Assembly: GCA_030407315.1 (NCBI GenBank)
Contig: JALQPE010002146.1
Coordinates: 34,780-98,779 of the forward strand
DNA: 64,000 bases
DNA from: Asparagopsis taxiformis
Lineage: Eukaryota; Rhodophyta; Florideophyceae; Bonnemaisoniales; Bonnemaisoniaceae
Direction of reading: 5' to 3'
The stretch's first letter is position 1. Every line of letters begins with the position of its first letter. The notes beneath the pieces were generated by a model that was not told the DNA's origin, searched no databases, and worked only from the letters and a program-made list of their open reading frames with translations. A program made the position numbers and the translations under genes. Below, piece by piece: positions 1-9,585 of the stretch.

Positions 1-1028
1 GCTACCATACTTTCGTCCACCTGCTGCGGGCGCAGCGCAAGACACAAAGCCAGAAGTGCCATCATCTGGTCGTTCCGCTTATTAATCTGCTCATACTGAT
101 AGCTCCTCGTGTGGTTGTGCTTGATGCGTCCAATGTGCAGAACCGTAGAAGAAAACACACGCACAGCGTCTTCATACCGGCGCAACATGATATAACAGAA
201 TCCCATATAGTAATAGATAGAGACGTGACAAGCTGTGACATGTGTGAATAGAGCTGTTGATACATCAAAGTCGAGTGGCTGGAGGACCATCAGCGCGAGG
301 CGATAGTCTCCGAGCAGTGTATTCACACGGAGCAATCCAATAATGGAAAAGTAGCCAATGTAACGATAGATCGGAAGCGTACTAATATCAAACGTATCGC
401 TGTCCGGATCGTTGGAGCCACTCGGTTCGCCGCCACTCAGCAGCCACGGAATGATGTTCGACTTATTCACGAGATAATGCAGAAGGGATAGCACAGTCTG
501 AACGTTCCAGATGAAATCATTATCACGCAGATACTCAATCTCCTCAGGCGTCTTACTCTTCAGTTTCGCGCGATACTGGCACCAGCTCTCAAACTGGTAG
601 ATAAACTCGTCCACCATGTCCCACAGCCAAGAAGGCGGCAAATCATGGTCAATCATCCCGTTCTTTATAAACATATCGAATATGTCGCAGTAATTAGTCC
701 ACCCATCCAGTCGCTGCGCAAGCGACGGCTGCATCTTGGAAAACAAGTGCCTGAAATAGAGCTCCTTGTACAGCAACAGGAAGGTCTCATCATTGTCCAC
801 AAACCGCGCCACGAGATCCGCCGAAGGCCATGTGGTTGTCTTGAAGTAGCGATCGGTCAACGTGGTAAACGTCTGCTCGTAGAGATTGTGAAGTTCGACT
901 GTGTTCCGCTCCAGAAATTTCTTGTGCATATAGGAGAGGAACTGGCCGACGACTTCAGGCACTTCGTTGAACGCATCCGGCCCTGCTTTTTGCTCCGCTG
1001 CCTCGATATCGGCTTCAGTGAATGTCAT
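1..1028 (-). CDS. EIF3L: Translation initiation factor eIF3 subunit L, C-terminus cut by window edge
   Basis: This is the L subunit of the eIF3 complex, which binds the 40S ribosome in cytoplasmic translation initiation. The open frame runs from ATG at 1026-1028 to the left edge without a stop, giving 342 codons of a protein usually 500-560 residues long. Family signatures are clear: VPEVVGQFLSYMHKKF near residue 22, then FLLLYKELYFRHLF, WLWDMVDEFIYQFESW, LHYLVNKSNIIPWLL, IGYFSIIGLLRVNTLLGDY and YYYMGFCYIMLRRYEDAVRVF, ending near KRNDQMMALLALCLALRP. Identification is from remembered alignment with animal and plant eIF3L. The missing C-terminal part should lie to the left of the window. No intron or break is seen. 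Its promoter should lie in 1029-1466, upstream on the minus strand. Confidence 0.95.
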   Translation of the reverse strand, partial: MTFTEADIEAAEQKAGPDAFNEVPEVVGQFLSYMHKKFLERNTVELHNLYEQTFTTLTDRYFKTTTWPSADLVARFVDNDETFLLLYKELYFRHLFSKMQPSLAQRLDGWTNYCDIFDMFIKNGMIDHDLPPSWLWDMVDEFIYQFESWCQYRAKLKSKTPEEIEYLRDNDFIWNVQTVLSLLHYLVNKSNIIPWLLSGGEPSGSNDPDSDTFDISTLPIYRYIGYFSIIGLLRVNTLLGDYRLALMVLQPLDFDVSTALFTHVTACHVSIYYYMGFCYIMLRRYEDAVRVFSSTVLHIGRIKHNHTRSYQYEQINKRNDQMMALLALCLALRPQQVDESMV

Positions 1029-1466
1029 GTGCGGCGTACCGCCTCTTCGCCAGGATCCGCCGTCCATTGTACGCAATTCTTGGGTTGATCGTTGGCACGC
1101 GGGAAACGATGGGCGTCGGCACACAAATGGGGGTGATGTGGGAATGGTATAAATGAAAGTGGGTATCCCCAGATAGCCAATTTGATAGGTCGACGGCGAG
1201 AGGAATGAAATACATATTTTTTAATTCATTTTGCTCTTCAGCTTGAAACTGGTGTAGTTTGCATCGGTTCCAAGTCCATACCAAGTTTCTTGACGAGCAC
1301 TAACAAATGTTCTACGATCCACATATTTAGACGGAAGAAGAAACGTTGGAAGAGCACGCAACAAAGTTAATCTCAGAAACCAACCGTTTATTAGACATTC
1401 AGCATGACCTCCTCAATCTGACGCAACCGTGCCTTGTATATACACACCAATATCCAATTTAACACC
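1029..1466. other. Intergenic stretch between EIF3L start and SNW1 3' end
   Basis: These 438 bases hold the presumed EIF3L promoter (near 1029-1300) and the SNW1 3' untranslated region. The small open frames here show no protein character. I see no RNA gene. Confidence 0.5.
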
Positions 1467-3194
1467 TTACTTGCCTCCACGTTTAGCATCTTCGAGAAAC
1501 TTGTCAAGACCAAACATATCCTCGTTAGCCGAAGACTTGAGATCCGAATCCCTCTCAAATTCCACAGGTCTATCCCTGACGCCCCCTGATCTCGACGCGC
1601 CAGTGCCTCCCTGACCGTCATTGCCGCCAAACCCTTTATCCGGTCTGAACCGACTGCTATCAGCGGCATCGCCCTTCGCAGCCGCCTGCGGACGACCGTA
1701 CTGGAATTTGGTTGCCGAATTCCCGCCACCAAATAGAGGTTTCTCATACAGATTGTAACTATCTTCCGCACCATATCCACCAGCAAGTGAGATCGACCTC
1801 CCACCACCTTCCCCTCCCTCATAGTTGAATAATCGTTGGTCATACATAACTTCGCCGTTCCCCCCGCCACCATTAACACTCTGACCCAAAGCCACACGCT
1901 CCGATATGTCACGATCCTGGTCCCTCGTCAACTTACTTCTCTTCAACATCGCTCCACCTTCTTCAATTCCCTGATTTTCTCTCCGCCGCAACTCACGCTC
2001 ACGTTCCTCCCGCCTTTCTCTCCGAATTTCGTCCCGCCGTCTGACATCTTCATCCACCTGTTCCGAAGCCGCCGACTCCGTCGCATCCGACGCCCGAGGT
2101 CGGAATCGGTTCCGCCGCACGCGCGCCGCAGGCACGGCAAAATCGCCATCATTTGATACGGAAGGCGGAGCTGTATCTTCCACGCGTTGAATGTACGGCA
2201 CATCGGACTGTGGCGGACTGGTGCGTTCACGTATAGTTCTACTCGATTCATCGTCGGCTGGTCCACGTGAGCTTGCAGCGTCCGTATATTCTGAAGGATC
2301 CATGTATCCCTTTCGTTCCTGCCGCGCACGAGCAGCCAGGTCACGGAGCTGTTTTTCTTTTGCCTCCTTCATCTTTCGTGACACCTGCCGATGAATCTGC
2401 GCACTTTTCTCCACGTTTTCACGGGCGGTTCTTTCAGCCTGGTATAGAGCTTCCGCCAATGCCCCAAAGCGGTCGTTGATGCTATGGTCCTGTAGTCCCC
2501 GTCCGTCCGCCGCAAGTCGCTTGTCAAGAGAAATGGTATATCCTCGATTGTTCTTCCAATTCGACACTACGGGCGGGATGTTCCAATTTGCAGCCTCCTT
2601 TTTGCTCAACTTGCGGTCCGGAGAGTGCATAACAGGGACGGGCGGACTGGGCGGGTTTACGGGCGCTTTTCGATGAGCAAATCTCGGTGGTTCCATGGGA
2701 TCAACAGGCGCTTCAACCATCTTAATTATGCGCTGACGCGACCCAGAATTATGCTCATTGTTGGTATTGGCGGGCGTGTATCTGATGAATGAGGGCTTTG
2801 CTGGGGCTGCGCTCTTCGATGTTTTCGCTTTCGCAGCGGAAATCTTCCCACTGATCACTTTTTCAAGAGCAGCACGAGTACGATCTGTAGTTTCGTCTGC
2901 CTCCTGTTGTGTTGGAAGTGGACGTAGCGCTTCGTCACGTGTCTTCTCTACCATAGCATCTCGCGATGTGTGTACGACACGCGTGGCATTCTCGCCTTGT
3001 CGCACAATTGCAGAGTAGTCCAATTCTCCGGTCGCATCCTGTTTGATTTGAACAACTTTCGATACGCCTGCTTCTCGCGGTGCAGTGGCTGGAAGGACGG
3101 CAACCGCCTTCTCCGATGTCGAGGCAGTTTGTGCAGCTTCTTCGACCGTTAGACCATCTGTCGGTGCTGGGAGCACGTCCTTCAAAGACGCCAT
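1467..3194 (-). CDS. SNW1: SNW domain splicing factor (SKIP/SNW1/Prp45)
   Basis: SKIP/Prp45 is a component of activated spliceosomes and a transcription co-regulator in the nucleus. I chose the ATG at 3192-3194, which starts MASLKDVLPAP and gives 575 residues. The frame stays open for 31 more codons, but only from a GTG. The SNW domain is well preserved: SFIRYTPA, then RIIKMVEAPVDPMEPPRF, HRKAPVNPPSPPVPVMHSP and the core KEAANWNIPPVVSNWKNNRG. It is followed by the family segment beginning YTISLDKRLAADGRGLQD and a charged helix (RKMKEAKEKQLRDLA). The C-terminal third is rich in Arg, Glu and Gly, as in other SKIP proteins. The gene diverges from the small coiled-coil gene at 3481, leaving 286 bp that probably serve as a shared promoter. 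Confidence 0.95.
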   Translation of the reverse strand: MASLKDVLPAPTDGLTVEEAAQTASTSEKAVAVLPATAPREAGVSKVVQIKQDATGELDYSAIVRQGENATRVVHTSRDAMVEKTRDEALRPLPTQQEADETTDRTRAALEKVISGKISAAKAKTSKSAAPAKPSFIRYTPANTNNEHNSGSRQRIIKMVEAPVDPMEPPRFAHRKAPVNPPSPPVPVMHSPDRKLSKKEAANWNIPPVVSNWKNNRGYTISLDKRLAADGRGLQDHSINDRFGALAEALYQAERTARENVEKSAQIHRQVSRKMKEAKEKQLRDLAARARQERKGYMDPSEYTDAASSRGPADDESSRTIRERTSPPQSDVPYIQRVEDTAPPSVSNDGDFAVPAARVRRNRFRPRASDATESAASEQVDEDVRRRDEIRRERREERERELRRRENQGIEEGGAMLKRSKLTRDQDRDISERVALGQSVNGGGGNGEVMYDQRLFNYEGGEGGGRSISLAGGYGAEDSYNLYEKPLFGGGNSATKFQYGRPQAAAKGDAADSSRFRPDKGFGGNDGQGGTGASRSGGVRDRPVEFERDSDLKSSANEDMFGLDKFLEDAKRGGK

Positions 3195-3480
3195 GTTTCT
3201 ATGTTTCTGCCTCGGCGAAAATTCAGGCCGCGGCGCTGTGCTGAGGGAACGATTGGTGCTCAAGTGGATATGGGATTTATCGAGCACCGCGTCGGGCAGA
3301 ATTTGTAATAATGGACAGAGCTTGATTTGATTCTGAAATATGTAAAATCAGAAATCACAGCGATTACATTCTCCAGCAGTGATGACGTTCGTCTGCAGCT
3401 GTCTCTACAGATTCTCGAATGTATAGCAGCTTACCAATTCGCGGCGCAGCACAACTCCGAGCATCAACAGGCTAAAAACG

Positions 3481-3828
3481 ATGAGTTCCACCATAGACAT
3501 CTTGAAACAACGGGCACTATCTGCCCTATCAGAGGAACGACAAGTACTGCAGGCCGAGAAGGTGGCACTGGAGAAGCGACGAGATCTAGCTCTGCGTCGT
3601 TTACAGGCGTACACAACCTCAGTACAAGACGGTGAAAGCAGTGGCTGGTTGGACAGGCCGGAAAAAGTTACGGCCATGAAACAAAGACTGGAAGCTGCCA
3701 TGACTGACGAGAAGGTATTGCTACAACTCGTCGATGAAGTTCGAACAATGAAAGACCAAATGACTATGAAACTCCTTGCATTACATTCTGCGCGATGTGA
3801 GGACAAGTTTGACGCAATGGAAGGATGA
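3481..3828 (+). CDS. Small coiled-coil protein of unknown function
   Basis: This encodes a 115-residue protein starting at ATG. It is mostly helical with heptad-like spacing: residues 4-45 (ALSALSEERQVLQAEKVALE) and 62-105 (MKQRLEAAMTDEKVLLQLVD), broken by a Gly/Ser/Trp loop (DGESSGWLDRPEKV). There is no signal peptide or membrane segment. I do not recognise the family. The size and helical hairpin form resemble small subunits of larger complexes, but this is only an impression. The frame is uninterrupted, diverges from SNW1, and ends 25 bp from the convergent RPP21-like gene. That compact spacing is typical of the real genes here. Confidence 0.6.
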   Translation: MSSTIDILKQRALSALSEERQVLQAEKVALEKRRDLALRRLQAYTTSVQDGESSGWLDRPEKVTAMKQRLEAAMTDEKVLLQLVDEVRTMKDQMTMKLLALHSARCEDKFDAMEG

Positions 3829-3853
3829 ATGAATCACTCATCAAAGATTAATA

Positions 3854-4468
3854 TCACTGTGTAACACATACTGCTCTGCGCGTATTTCCACCTTTGCCAT
3901 TCCCTATCTGTTCCCCATCAACCAATCTCCTACCATCCCCAGACTTGTCTCCACTTCTCCCACCCTCTGTAGTCCCGTCCGCAACTGTACCTCCAGTCGT
4001 AGGCTTTCGATCCCTCTCTCCATCCCCAGCTCCACCTCCTCCCGCAGAATCGCCCATACCCTCCCTAAGTGCACCAGCCACACCCCGCTCCTTCTTCTTC
4101 GGCGCCATACGACTAGGCTCACGCGTCAAGTACCGCTTCATCTTCCCACAGTATCCGCACGTCACGCATAAATGCTGTTCTCGCTTGGAAGCTAGACGAA
4201 TCTTCGGCGGTGTCGGACCCAGACCGGGCACCACCAGCGAGAAGCAATGCTTGCAATAGCGCCTCTTGATGGTCACTGAATCTGTTATCATATTGATGCG
4301 GCGGCATATCTGTCGCGAAGACTTGAGGTAGAAGCGTGACACGCTCGGTGCTTGCGACGCTGTTAAATGGGAGGCGGTCCAGAGATGTGTGAGACGATAG
4401 CTGGCATCGTACTCTCTGGTGGCTTTTTTACGGTTTATACCGGTCTTGTCGAAGCGGCGCTTTCCCAT
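3854..4468 (-). CDS. RPP21: RNase P/MRP protein subunit, Rpp21/Rpr2/Snm1 type
   Basis: This is a predicted protein subunit of nuclear RNase P, which trims 5' leaders of pre-tRNAs. The family-defining zinc ribbon is visible: RRYCKHCFSLVVPGLGPTPP followed by a basic stretch and CVTCGYCGKMKRYL. This gives CxxC...CxxC metal ligands and the conserved LVPG signature. The preceding helix (residues about 20-65) matches the helical N-terminus of the family. The last 75 residues are low complexity, rich in Lys, Gly, Asp and Arg, and probably disordered; the family is normally 120-160 residues, so this tail explains the length of 204. Start is ATG at 4466-4468. It diverges from the coiled-coil gene to the right. 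Confidence 0.85.
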   Translation of the reverse strand: MGKRRFDKTGINRKKATREYDASYRLTHLWTASHLTASQAPSVSRFYLKSSRQICRRINMITDSVTIKRRYCKHCFSLVVPGLGPTPPKIRLASKREQHLCVTCGYCGKMKRYLTREPSRMAPKKKERGVAGALREGMGDSAGGGGAGDGERDRKPTTGGTVADGTTEGGRSGDKSGDGRRLVDGEQIGNGKGGNTRRAVCVTQ

Positions 4469-4895
4469 TTGATTGTATTTTGGATGGGATGTTTGTGGAA
4501 GTAGGGTGCGATGGGCACTGGGGTGTCGGGGAGCGGATCAATATTGGGTTTAAAAAATTTTATTGTGCCGAACGACAATGTCAAGTCCACGTTGTGCTGC
4601 TGATCTATGATATTCCATTCCCCAAGCCGTTCGAATGGTCAGCACGACTATTTTACTGGTGTGTGTCGCCGACTCACGTTGCGAAACCACCGGGAAGGTA
4701 AAACAGCTGCGTAGACGGACCAGTTTAAAATAACCCTGCGTGAGCCCCACGTACATCTTCTTCCAAACCATGAAACACATCCGACACAGCACCCGGCAAG
4801 GAACAAAAGCCATGCCCCTGAGCTGAAGTAGCCGCGTCCAATATCTCCCCCACATAGGTCAGTCTTTCTGCCGACACTCTCCCAGGTAGCCATGA

Positions 4896-5852
4896 ATTCC
4901 ATTTCTGCCTGATACCACTGCAGCTGAAAACCCGAACAAACGCAATGTTTCTTCCTTCCAAAAGTCCGAACTGCAAGTCTCCGTACTGCAACGCCGCATC
5001 GCGCAAGGAGAAAAGGAACTTGCAGAGGAACGTATACGGAGTAAGGAACATGCTGAGGCGGAACGCAAGCGGGTTGAGGTCGAGAAGAATCGAGAAATAC
5101 AGGATCTGAATGCGCAGTTGAAGAAGCTCGAGCTGGAGAGCAAAGATAGTGAAATTGCGCGTCTAGAGGCGAACAGGAATGCAAGTGATTTGATTCGTCT
5201 GAGAGCGCAGCAAGAAGAAACGGAACAAGTGATGGCTAAGATGCAAACCGAGCTTGTAGAAACGAGGAGGGCAAGACTTACTGCCGAAGCAGAAGTTAGG
5301 GTGAGTCGGAGGCAATACGAAGAAGCGCTGAAGCAGCAAATTTCAGCATTGAACGAAAGCGGCGAACTGTTGGAGTTGCGCGCCACGTTGCATGGCCTGA
5401 CTGAATCGGCCTCGACGCGAGAGAAGAACCTGGAACTTCAGCTGGCCGAATTCCGACGGAGAGCTGAGCAGGCAGAAGGAGCGGCGGCGAACGCTGAACG
5501 GAATGCACAGGACGCTGCGGAGGCGGCGAAATTAACTCAGGATCGCAGCAAGCAGGCTGTGGATATGGAACGAAAAGCACGTCTGGCAGCAGAGGCTGAG
5601 CTGAAGGAATCGAAGGATCAGATGGCGCAGGAGAAACTTGCACAAGAAAAGCTTGAAGCCAAGGCGAAAGCGGAGGCGCAGAGCACGGAGATTGTCAAGA
5701 CTTCCTCGCGAAGAGGCCTGCGTAAGAGTTCGTCGAGAAATGCGGGGAGAGATAATGCAAAGAAGAAGAAGGAGCATTCGAAACTGGCGAGTGGTTCCAC
5801 TGATGAGGCGCCGAGGAAGAAGGCGTACCACAGGTCGAGACTTTTCGGCTAA
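4896..5852 (+). CDS. Long coiled-coil protein, 5' exon not resolved
   Basis: The frame is open from just after a stop at 4893-4895 to TAA at 5850-5852, about 318 codons. From about 4953 onward it is a continuous alpha-helical coiled coil rich in Glu, Lys, Ala, Gln and Arg (for example QRRIAQGEKELAEERIRSKE, then LIRLRAQQEETEQVMAKMQ). The basic tail is RGLRKSSSRNAGRDNAKKKK and ends in HRSRLFG. The first in-frame ATG is at 5232, well inside the coiled coil, so translation probably starts in an upstream exon. The tract CTGATACCACTGCAG ending at 4923 looks like a branch point plus 3' splice acceptor. I could not find a convincing first exon in 4469-4895. Function is unknown; cytoskeletal or nuclear scaffold roles would be guesses. 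Confidence 0.6.
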   Translation: MPFLPDTTAAENPNKRNVSSFQKSELQVSVLQRRIAQGEKELAEERIRSKEHAEAERKRVEVEKNREIQDLNAQLKKLELESKDSEIARLEANRNASDLIRLRAQQEETEQVMAKMQTELVETRRARLTAEAEVRVSRRQYEEALKQQISALNESGELLELRATLHGLTESASTREKNLELQLAEFRRRAEQAEGAAANAERNAQDAAEAAKLTQDRSKQAVDMERKARLAAEAELKESKDQMAQEKLAQEKLEAKAKAEAQSTEIVKTSSRRGLRKSSSRNAGRDNAKKKKEHSKLASGSTDEAPRKKAYHRSRLFG

Positions 5853-5984
5853 ACCAGCAAACCAACCACTTTAGTTGTCACTTTGCAACTTGCGAAATGA
5901 TCGCACTCAACTAAATATGTATCCATCCCAATCCGCATATAAACAAATGCCGCCTCGCATTGACCATTGTTACGTTTGCCTCGT

Positions 5985-6965
5985 CTACGCGCCGCGCCGA
6001 TCGTCCGGAAACGTCTGTATCAGGGCTGGGTCCTTGGCGAGCGGCAGTTCTGAAAAGTACCGATGCTTCAGAGCGTCTGTTGCCGTAATCCTGCGCTGCG
6101 GGTCGTACAGCAACATACTCTCGATAAGATCAACGGCGGCAGTCGAGACCATCGCGGCCGGCGACGCGAGCACATCGCGCAGTCGACTCTCCTTTCCCCC
6201 GCGGAACACCAATCTCTGTGCATTTGGCAACTGCGCAAACCCACTCCACCTCTGCTCGCACGGTGCACCGAGCACATCTGCGATGCGCGCCATCTGGTCG
6301 AGCTCGCCCTTGCCGTCGAACAACGGCCTCTTCAAAACGAGCTCTGCGAATATGCAGCCCACCGCCCACATGTCCACGGCGGCGGAGTACTCGCGAGCGC
6401 CCATGAGCAGCTCGGGAGCGCGGTACCACAGCGTGACGACGCCCTGCGTGTACGCGGGCAACGGGTCGGCGTAGAAGCGCGCGAGTCCGAAATCGCACAG
6501 TTTCAGCACGCCGCGCGCGGTGAGCAGCAGATTGGACGGCTTGAGGTCGCGGTGCAGCACCCAGTGTTGGTGCAGATGGGCGACGCCGCGCAGCAGTTGT
6601 TGCACGAGTGATTTGAGTTCGGACGGCATGTACGCGCGTTGCATGCGCTCCAATAATGTGTACAGATCGTGTTGGGCATACTCCATGACGATGTACACGT
6701 CTTGGTCGTCGTCCGTGACGACCTCGCGAACGTGCACGACGTTGGGATGGCGTAGTGCGAGCAGAGTCGTGATTTCACGCAGACATGTTACGGGGAAGCC
6801 GTCGCCTTGCTGTGTGAATTTGACCTGTTTCAACGCGTATATGTGTCCTGTTTGGCGGTCGCGCGCGCGGAACACGAGCCCGTACGTGCCCTGGTCGATA
6901 AAGTTGAGCCGCTCGTAGACGCCGATGCTGCGGCAGGCGGCGTCCGTTTCGCAGGCGGGCGCCAT
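5985..6965 (-). CDS. Cyclin-dependent protein kinase, CDK10/CDK11-like
   Basis: This is a complete 326-residue serine/threonine kinase of the CMGC/CDK class. Visible motifs: glycine loop GTYGLVF (26-32), catalytic Lys in YALKQVKF (about 46), C-helix PVTCLREI (58-65) in place of PSTAIRE, HRDLKPSN (138-145), DFGLARF (158-164), activation segment VVTLWYRAPELL and DMWAVGCIFAEL. The C-terminal lobe ends YFSELPLAKDPALIQTFP. The GxPVTxLREI helix, the VVTLWYRAPELL segment and the tail resemble CDK10 and CDK11 more than cell-cycle CDKs, suggesting a role in transcription or splicing control with an L- or M-type cyclin. No long N-terminal extension (as in CDK11p110) is present. Start is ATG at 6963-6965; the next gene's stop lies 109 bp upstream. 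Confidence 0.9.
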   Translation of the reverse strand: MAPACETDAACRSIGVYERLNFIDQGTYGLVFRARDRQTGHIYALKQVKFTQQGDGFPVTCLREITTLLALRHPNVVHVREVVTDDDQDVYIVMEYAQHDLYTLLERMQRAYMPSELKSLVQQLLRGVAHLHQHWVLHRDLKPSNLLLTARGVLKLCDFGLARFYADPLPAYTQGVVTLWYRAPELLMGAREYSAAVDMWAVGCIFAELVLKRPLFDGKGELDQMARIADVLGAPCEQRWSGFAQLPNAQRLVFRGGKESRLRDVLASPAAMVSTAAVDLIESMLLYDPQRRITATDALKHRYFSELPLAKDPALIQTFPDDRRGA

Positions 6966-7074
6966 GTTATCGCCTCTTCACTCGAGCGCTCTACTGTACA
7001 AAATTACGATAACACTCGCGAGTATCGCTTCCCTCCCGCCGCACTCTATCCAACCTCTTTATGTTCTACTCTTC

Positions 7075-9585
7075 TTACTTTTTGCCATCATAGTTCATCG
7101 CGCCCAACAAAGCCCCAAGTTTCATAATTGTCTCCTTCTTCCCTCCCAAACTTCCCTTCACAACACTCCTAAGCGCTTCGACTTCCTTCGCAACCTGCCT
7201 ATCACTTCCATCAATTTTCTGCGCCGCCTCATAGCACTCCAGCGCTCTATCTACCTGATCCAGTTCCGCCAGACATTTTCCACACCCCTTCAGCGCCTCG
7301 ACATTTTCTACATCAATCTTCGCCGCCGCATCGTAATCCTCCAGGGCCATATCGAAATCATCAAATGCAATGTAGCACTTTGCTCTTCCAAGCCGCAGCC
7401 CCACCTGCGCCGACACCCCGGCCGCAAGTTCCAAATACACTGCCTCCACCCGAAGCGCATTCGAGAAGCAATTCATTGCGTCCCCAACATCCCCGCTCTG
7501 CCACGCCTCCGCTGCCGCCTTGCCAGCAGACTCGAGCTCGTCCTTGAACGCATCCACCGCACCCGAATTTTCCCATCCAGCTTCGATCCGCTCCGCCATT
7601 CGCCCAGCCTCCTCATACCTCCTCTGATCGATCAGCGCCTCGATGAGCCCGATCACACAGTTCTGGAACGTGACATCGCCCACTTCCCCCCCGTGCCCCG
7701 CTTCCAGCAATCGAATCGCGGCGCGATAGTCTTCCTCTGCCCCGGACGAATCGCCGTTGAAAAGCCGCGCCGCTGCACGTCCCCCGCGGGCACGCGAATT
7801 TCTGTCATCAAGCTTCAGTGCACTGCTGTATAGCGAGATGGCTTCGCCAAACTTGCCGTCCATCAACTGCTGATGTGCCGCAGCCGCCTTGGCCATGGAT
7901 GGTGTTTGTACAGCGCGTTGCGATATGGCCCGTGGAAGTCCACGCGGCACCTGCTCTTCCGTTTGCGGTCGTGGTGCGCCGACAACCGGCGTGGAGCGGT
8001 CAGCCACTGCCTGATTATCGCGCTGTGAGCTTGGTAGTGCTGTTAAAAGAGGTGCAGTGTTCGCCTCGTTGTCCTTTCGGGGAACGTCGCTTTCACTGGC
8101 AGGCGGCGAGCCGCTCTTGACACTAGGAATAGATCGTGCGATGGGACTGCCAGTTCTCGACGAAACTGGCGAATGCGTTTGGCTCGACGAAACCGCTCTG
8201 TCGGTCTCGTACACCCGTAACGTCACAGTTTTGTTCCGAGTGTCGGCAAAGTCCCCCAAACAAGCCGCGAGATCTTCACTATTAGAAATTAGTACTTCAT
8301 CGCCGTCTTCGTCGATATACTTTATCTTGATAGGCCCTACGCTTGTCGAGCCCGCGTATCGTCGGCGGACGTCCACAACAAACTGATCGAAAGCGCCAGA
8401 GTCTGTTGTGATCGGCACTTTGATACGTCGAAACTCGTTGCTTTTGTCGCGAAATTTAAAAGACGCGAGTGGAGCGTCGCTCACACCAAGCCTGCTTTGC
8501 TGAACAACTGGCTTGTCCGCGCCGCCGCCGAGAGCAGGGTGCCGTCCTTCCGAGTACATTGCACGAGACACGTGCTGCTGTGGAATAGGTACTGCATCTG
8601 CTTCCAACTCTTGTGTACCATAGTTTTTCGAGAAAAGCATACCGAAAAGTGAAGTGAGCCCTCGCGCAGCCCACGGTCGCTGAGCGTTACCAGGCGCTTT
8701 GTTCTGGTTGGATGATGTTGTTTGCAAACCGGCGATAGCATGTGAAGCGAGGTGTAGAACGTCGACGAGACCAATAACAACTCTTGTATGGTCTTCAACA
8801 ACCGGGAGGTGTTTGAATCCACAAGCCTGCATCCTCTGCAGAGACTCGAGAATAGTGAAATGCGGACTTGCACAATCGGGACTTCTCGTCATGACATCCT
8901 CCAAACGGGTTGCAGCTGGGTCACATCGTTTCAGCACCACTCGCGTCACAATATCACGGCATGTGAAAATGCCGTCCAGCACACCATGATCATCCACTAC
9001 CACAATGGCCGCTATATGTTTTCTGACCAACAGTTGGCACGCGTCGAGCACTGTATGTGATTGCTTGAGCGTGCCAAATGGGGACGATTCCACAATGGGA
9101 CGCAGTGTTGGTTTCTCAATGGTGTCACGTGCGGCGCGCATAAAATCAAAACCACGACGAGTGGGGACCATGGAATACGTCATCTGCAACCTGGTAATGG
9201 CGTCATATGCAAGCGATAGCACGTCCACGATGCCGAGAATTGCTCCGTCGTGTGGTCGGACAACAGGAATGTGACGGAAGCCGCCCTCTCTCATTAGGGA
9301 AAGAGCATTTGCAGGTGTCTCATTCGGGGGCAGCGTGACCGGATGTGCGGACATTATTTGTGAAACCCGAACACTGGTCAGGTTCTCTGCTCGTGCAATA
9401 CATTTGGCAACGTCTTTGGTTGTCACTATTCCGGCAAGCCCACTAACATTGATTGAAAGAACGGCGACGGCGTCGACATGGCCGTCTGCAAACACATGTG
9501 ATAGCTCTAGCACTGACGCATGTTCCAATACAGTCAACGGGGCACCTGTGCGTTTCACAACATCGCCGAGTGTTCGGAGCGACAT
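7075..9585 (-). CDS. CBS-domain plus PB1 plus TPR fusion protein
   Basis: This 836-residue protein starts at ATG 9583-9585; the few upstream codons open only from TTG. Residues about 5-310 contain two CBS pairs (four CBS motifs), with repeats such as VLELSHVFADGHVDAVAVL and GIVDVLSLAYDAITRL. Residues about 385-475 form a PB1 domain, with a basic strand (FRRIKVPI) and an acidic OPCA-type motif (KYIDEDGDEVLISNSEDL). After a Ser/Pro-rich linker, residues about 590-830 contain TPR-like helices (AHQQLMDGKFGEAISLYSSA, FDDFDMALEDYDAAAKIDVE, LDQVDRALECYEAAQKIDG). CBS-PB1 proteins are known in plants and fungi; CBS pairs commonly bind adenosine nucleotides and PB1 mediates heteromeric assembly. The added TPR region is, as far as I know, unusual. 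Probably a cytosolic energy-sensing scaffold (inference). Confidence 0.85.
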   Translation of the reverse strand: MSLRTLGDVVKRTGAPLTVLEHASVLELSHVFADGHVDAVAVLSINVSGLAGIVTTKDVAKCIARAENLTSVRVSQIMSAHPVTLPPNETPANALSLMREGGFRHIPVVRPHDGAILGIVDVLSLAYDAITRLQMTYSMVPTRRGFDFMRAARDTIEKPTLRPIVESSPFGTLKQSHTVLDACQLLVRKHIAAIVVVDDHGVLDGIFTCRDIVTRVVLKRCDPAATRLEDVMTRSPDCASPHFTILESLQRMQACGFKHLPVVEDHTRVVIGLVDVLHLASHAIAGLQTTSSNQNKAPGNAQRPWAARGLTSLFGMLFSKNYGTQELEADAVPIPQQHVSRAMYSEGRHPALGGGADKPVVQQSRLGVSDAPLASFKFRDKSNEFRRIKVPITTDSGAFDQFVVDVRRRYAGSTSVGPIKIKYIDEDGDEVLISNSEDLAACLGDFADTRNKTVTLRVYETDRAVSSSQTHSPVSSRTGSPIARSIPSVKSGSPPASESDVPRKDNEANTAPLLTALPSSQRDNQAVADRSTPVVGAPRPQTEEQVPRGLPRAISQRAVQTPSMAKAAAAHQQLMDGKFGEAISLYSSALKLDDRNSRARGGRAAARLFNGDSSGAEEDYRAAIRLLEAGHGGEVGDVTFQNCVIGLIEALIDQRRYEEAGRMAERIEAGWENSGAVDAFKDELESAGKAAAEAWQSGDVGDAMNCFSNALRVEAVYLELAAGVSAQVGLRLGRAKCYIAFDDFDMALEDYDAAAKIDVENVEALKGCGKCLAELDQVDRALECYEAAQKIDGSDRQVAKEVEALRSVVKGSLGGKKETIMKLGALLGAMNYDGKK

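Noticed and set aside
645..1088. Plus-strand open frame of 147 codons
   Set aside because: It lies opposite the EIF3L coding region, which has strong family similarity; the plus frame has none.
1467..3287. Longer N-terminus for SNW1 (and similar extensions of CCT6, the hAT transposase, the 945-codon ORF, the ParB-like protein and the CBS protein)
   Set aside because: The extensions start at GTG or TTG. The first internal ATG gives the expected family start or a better context.
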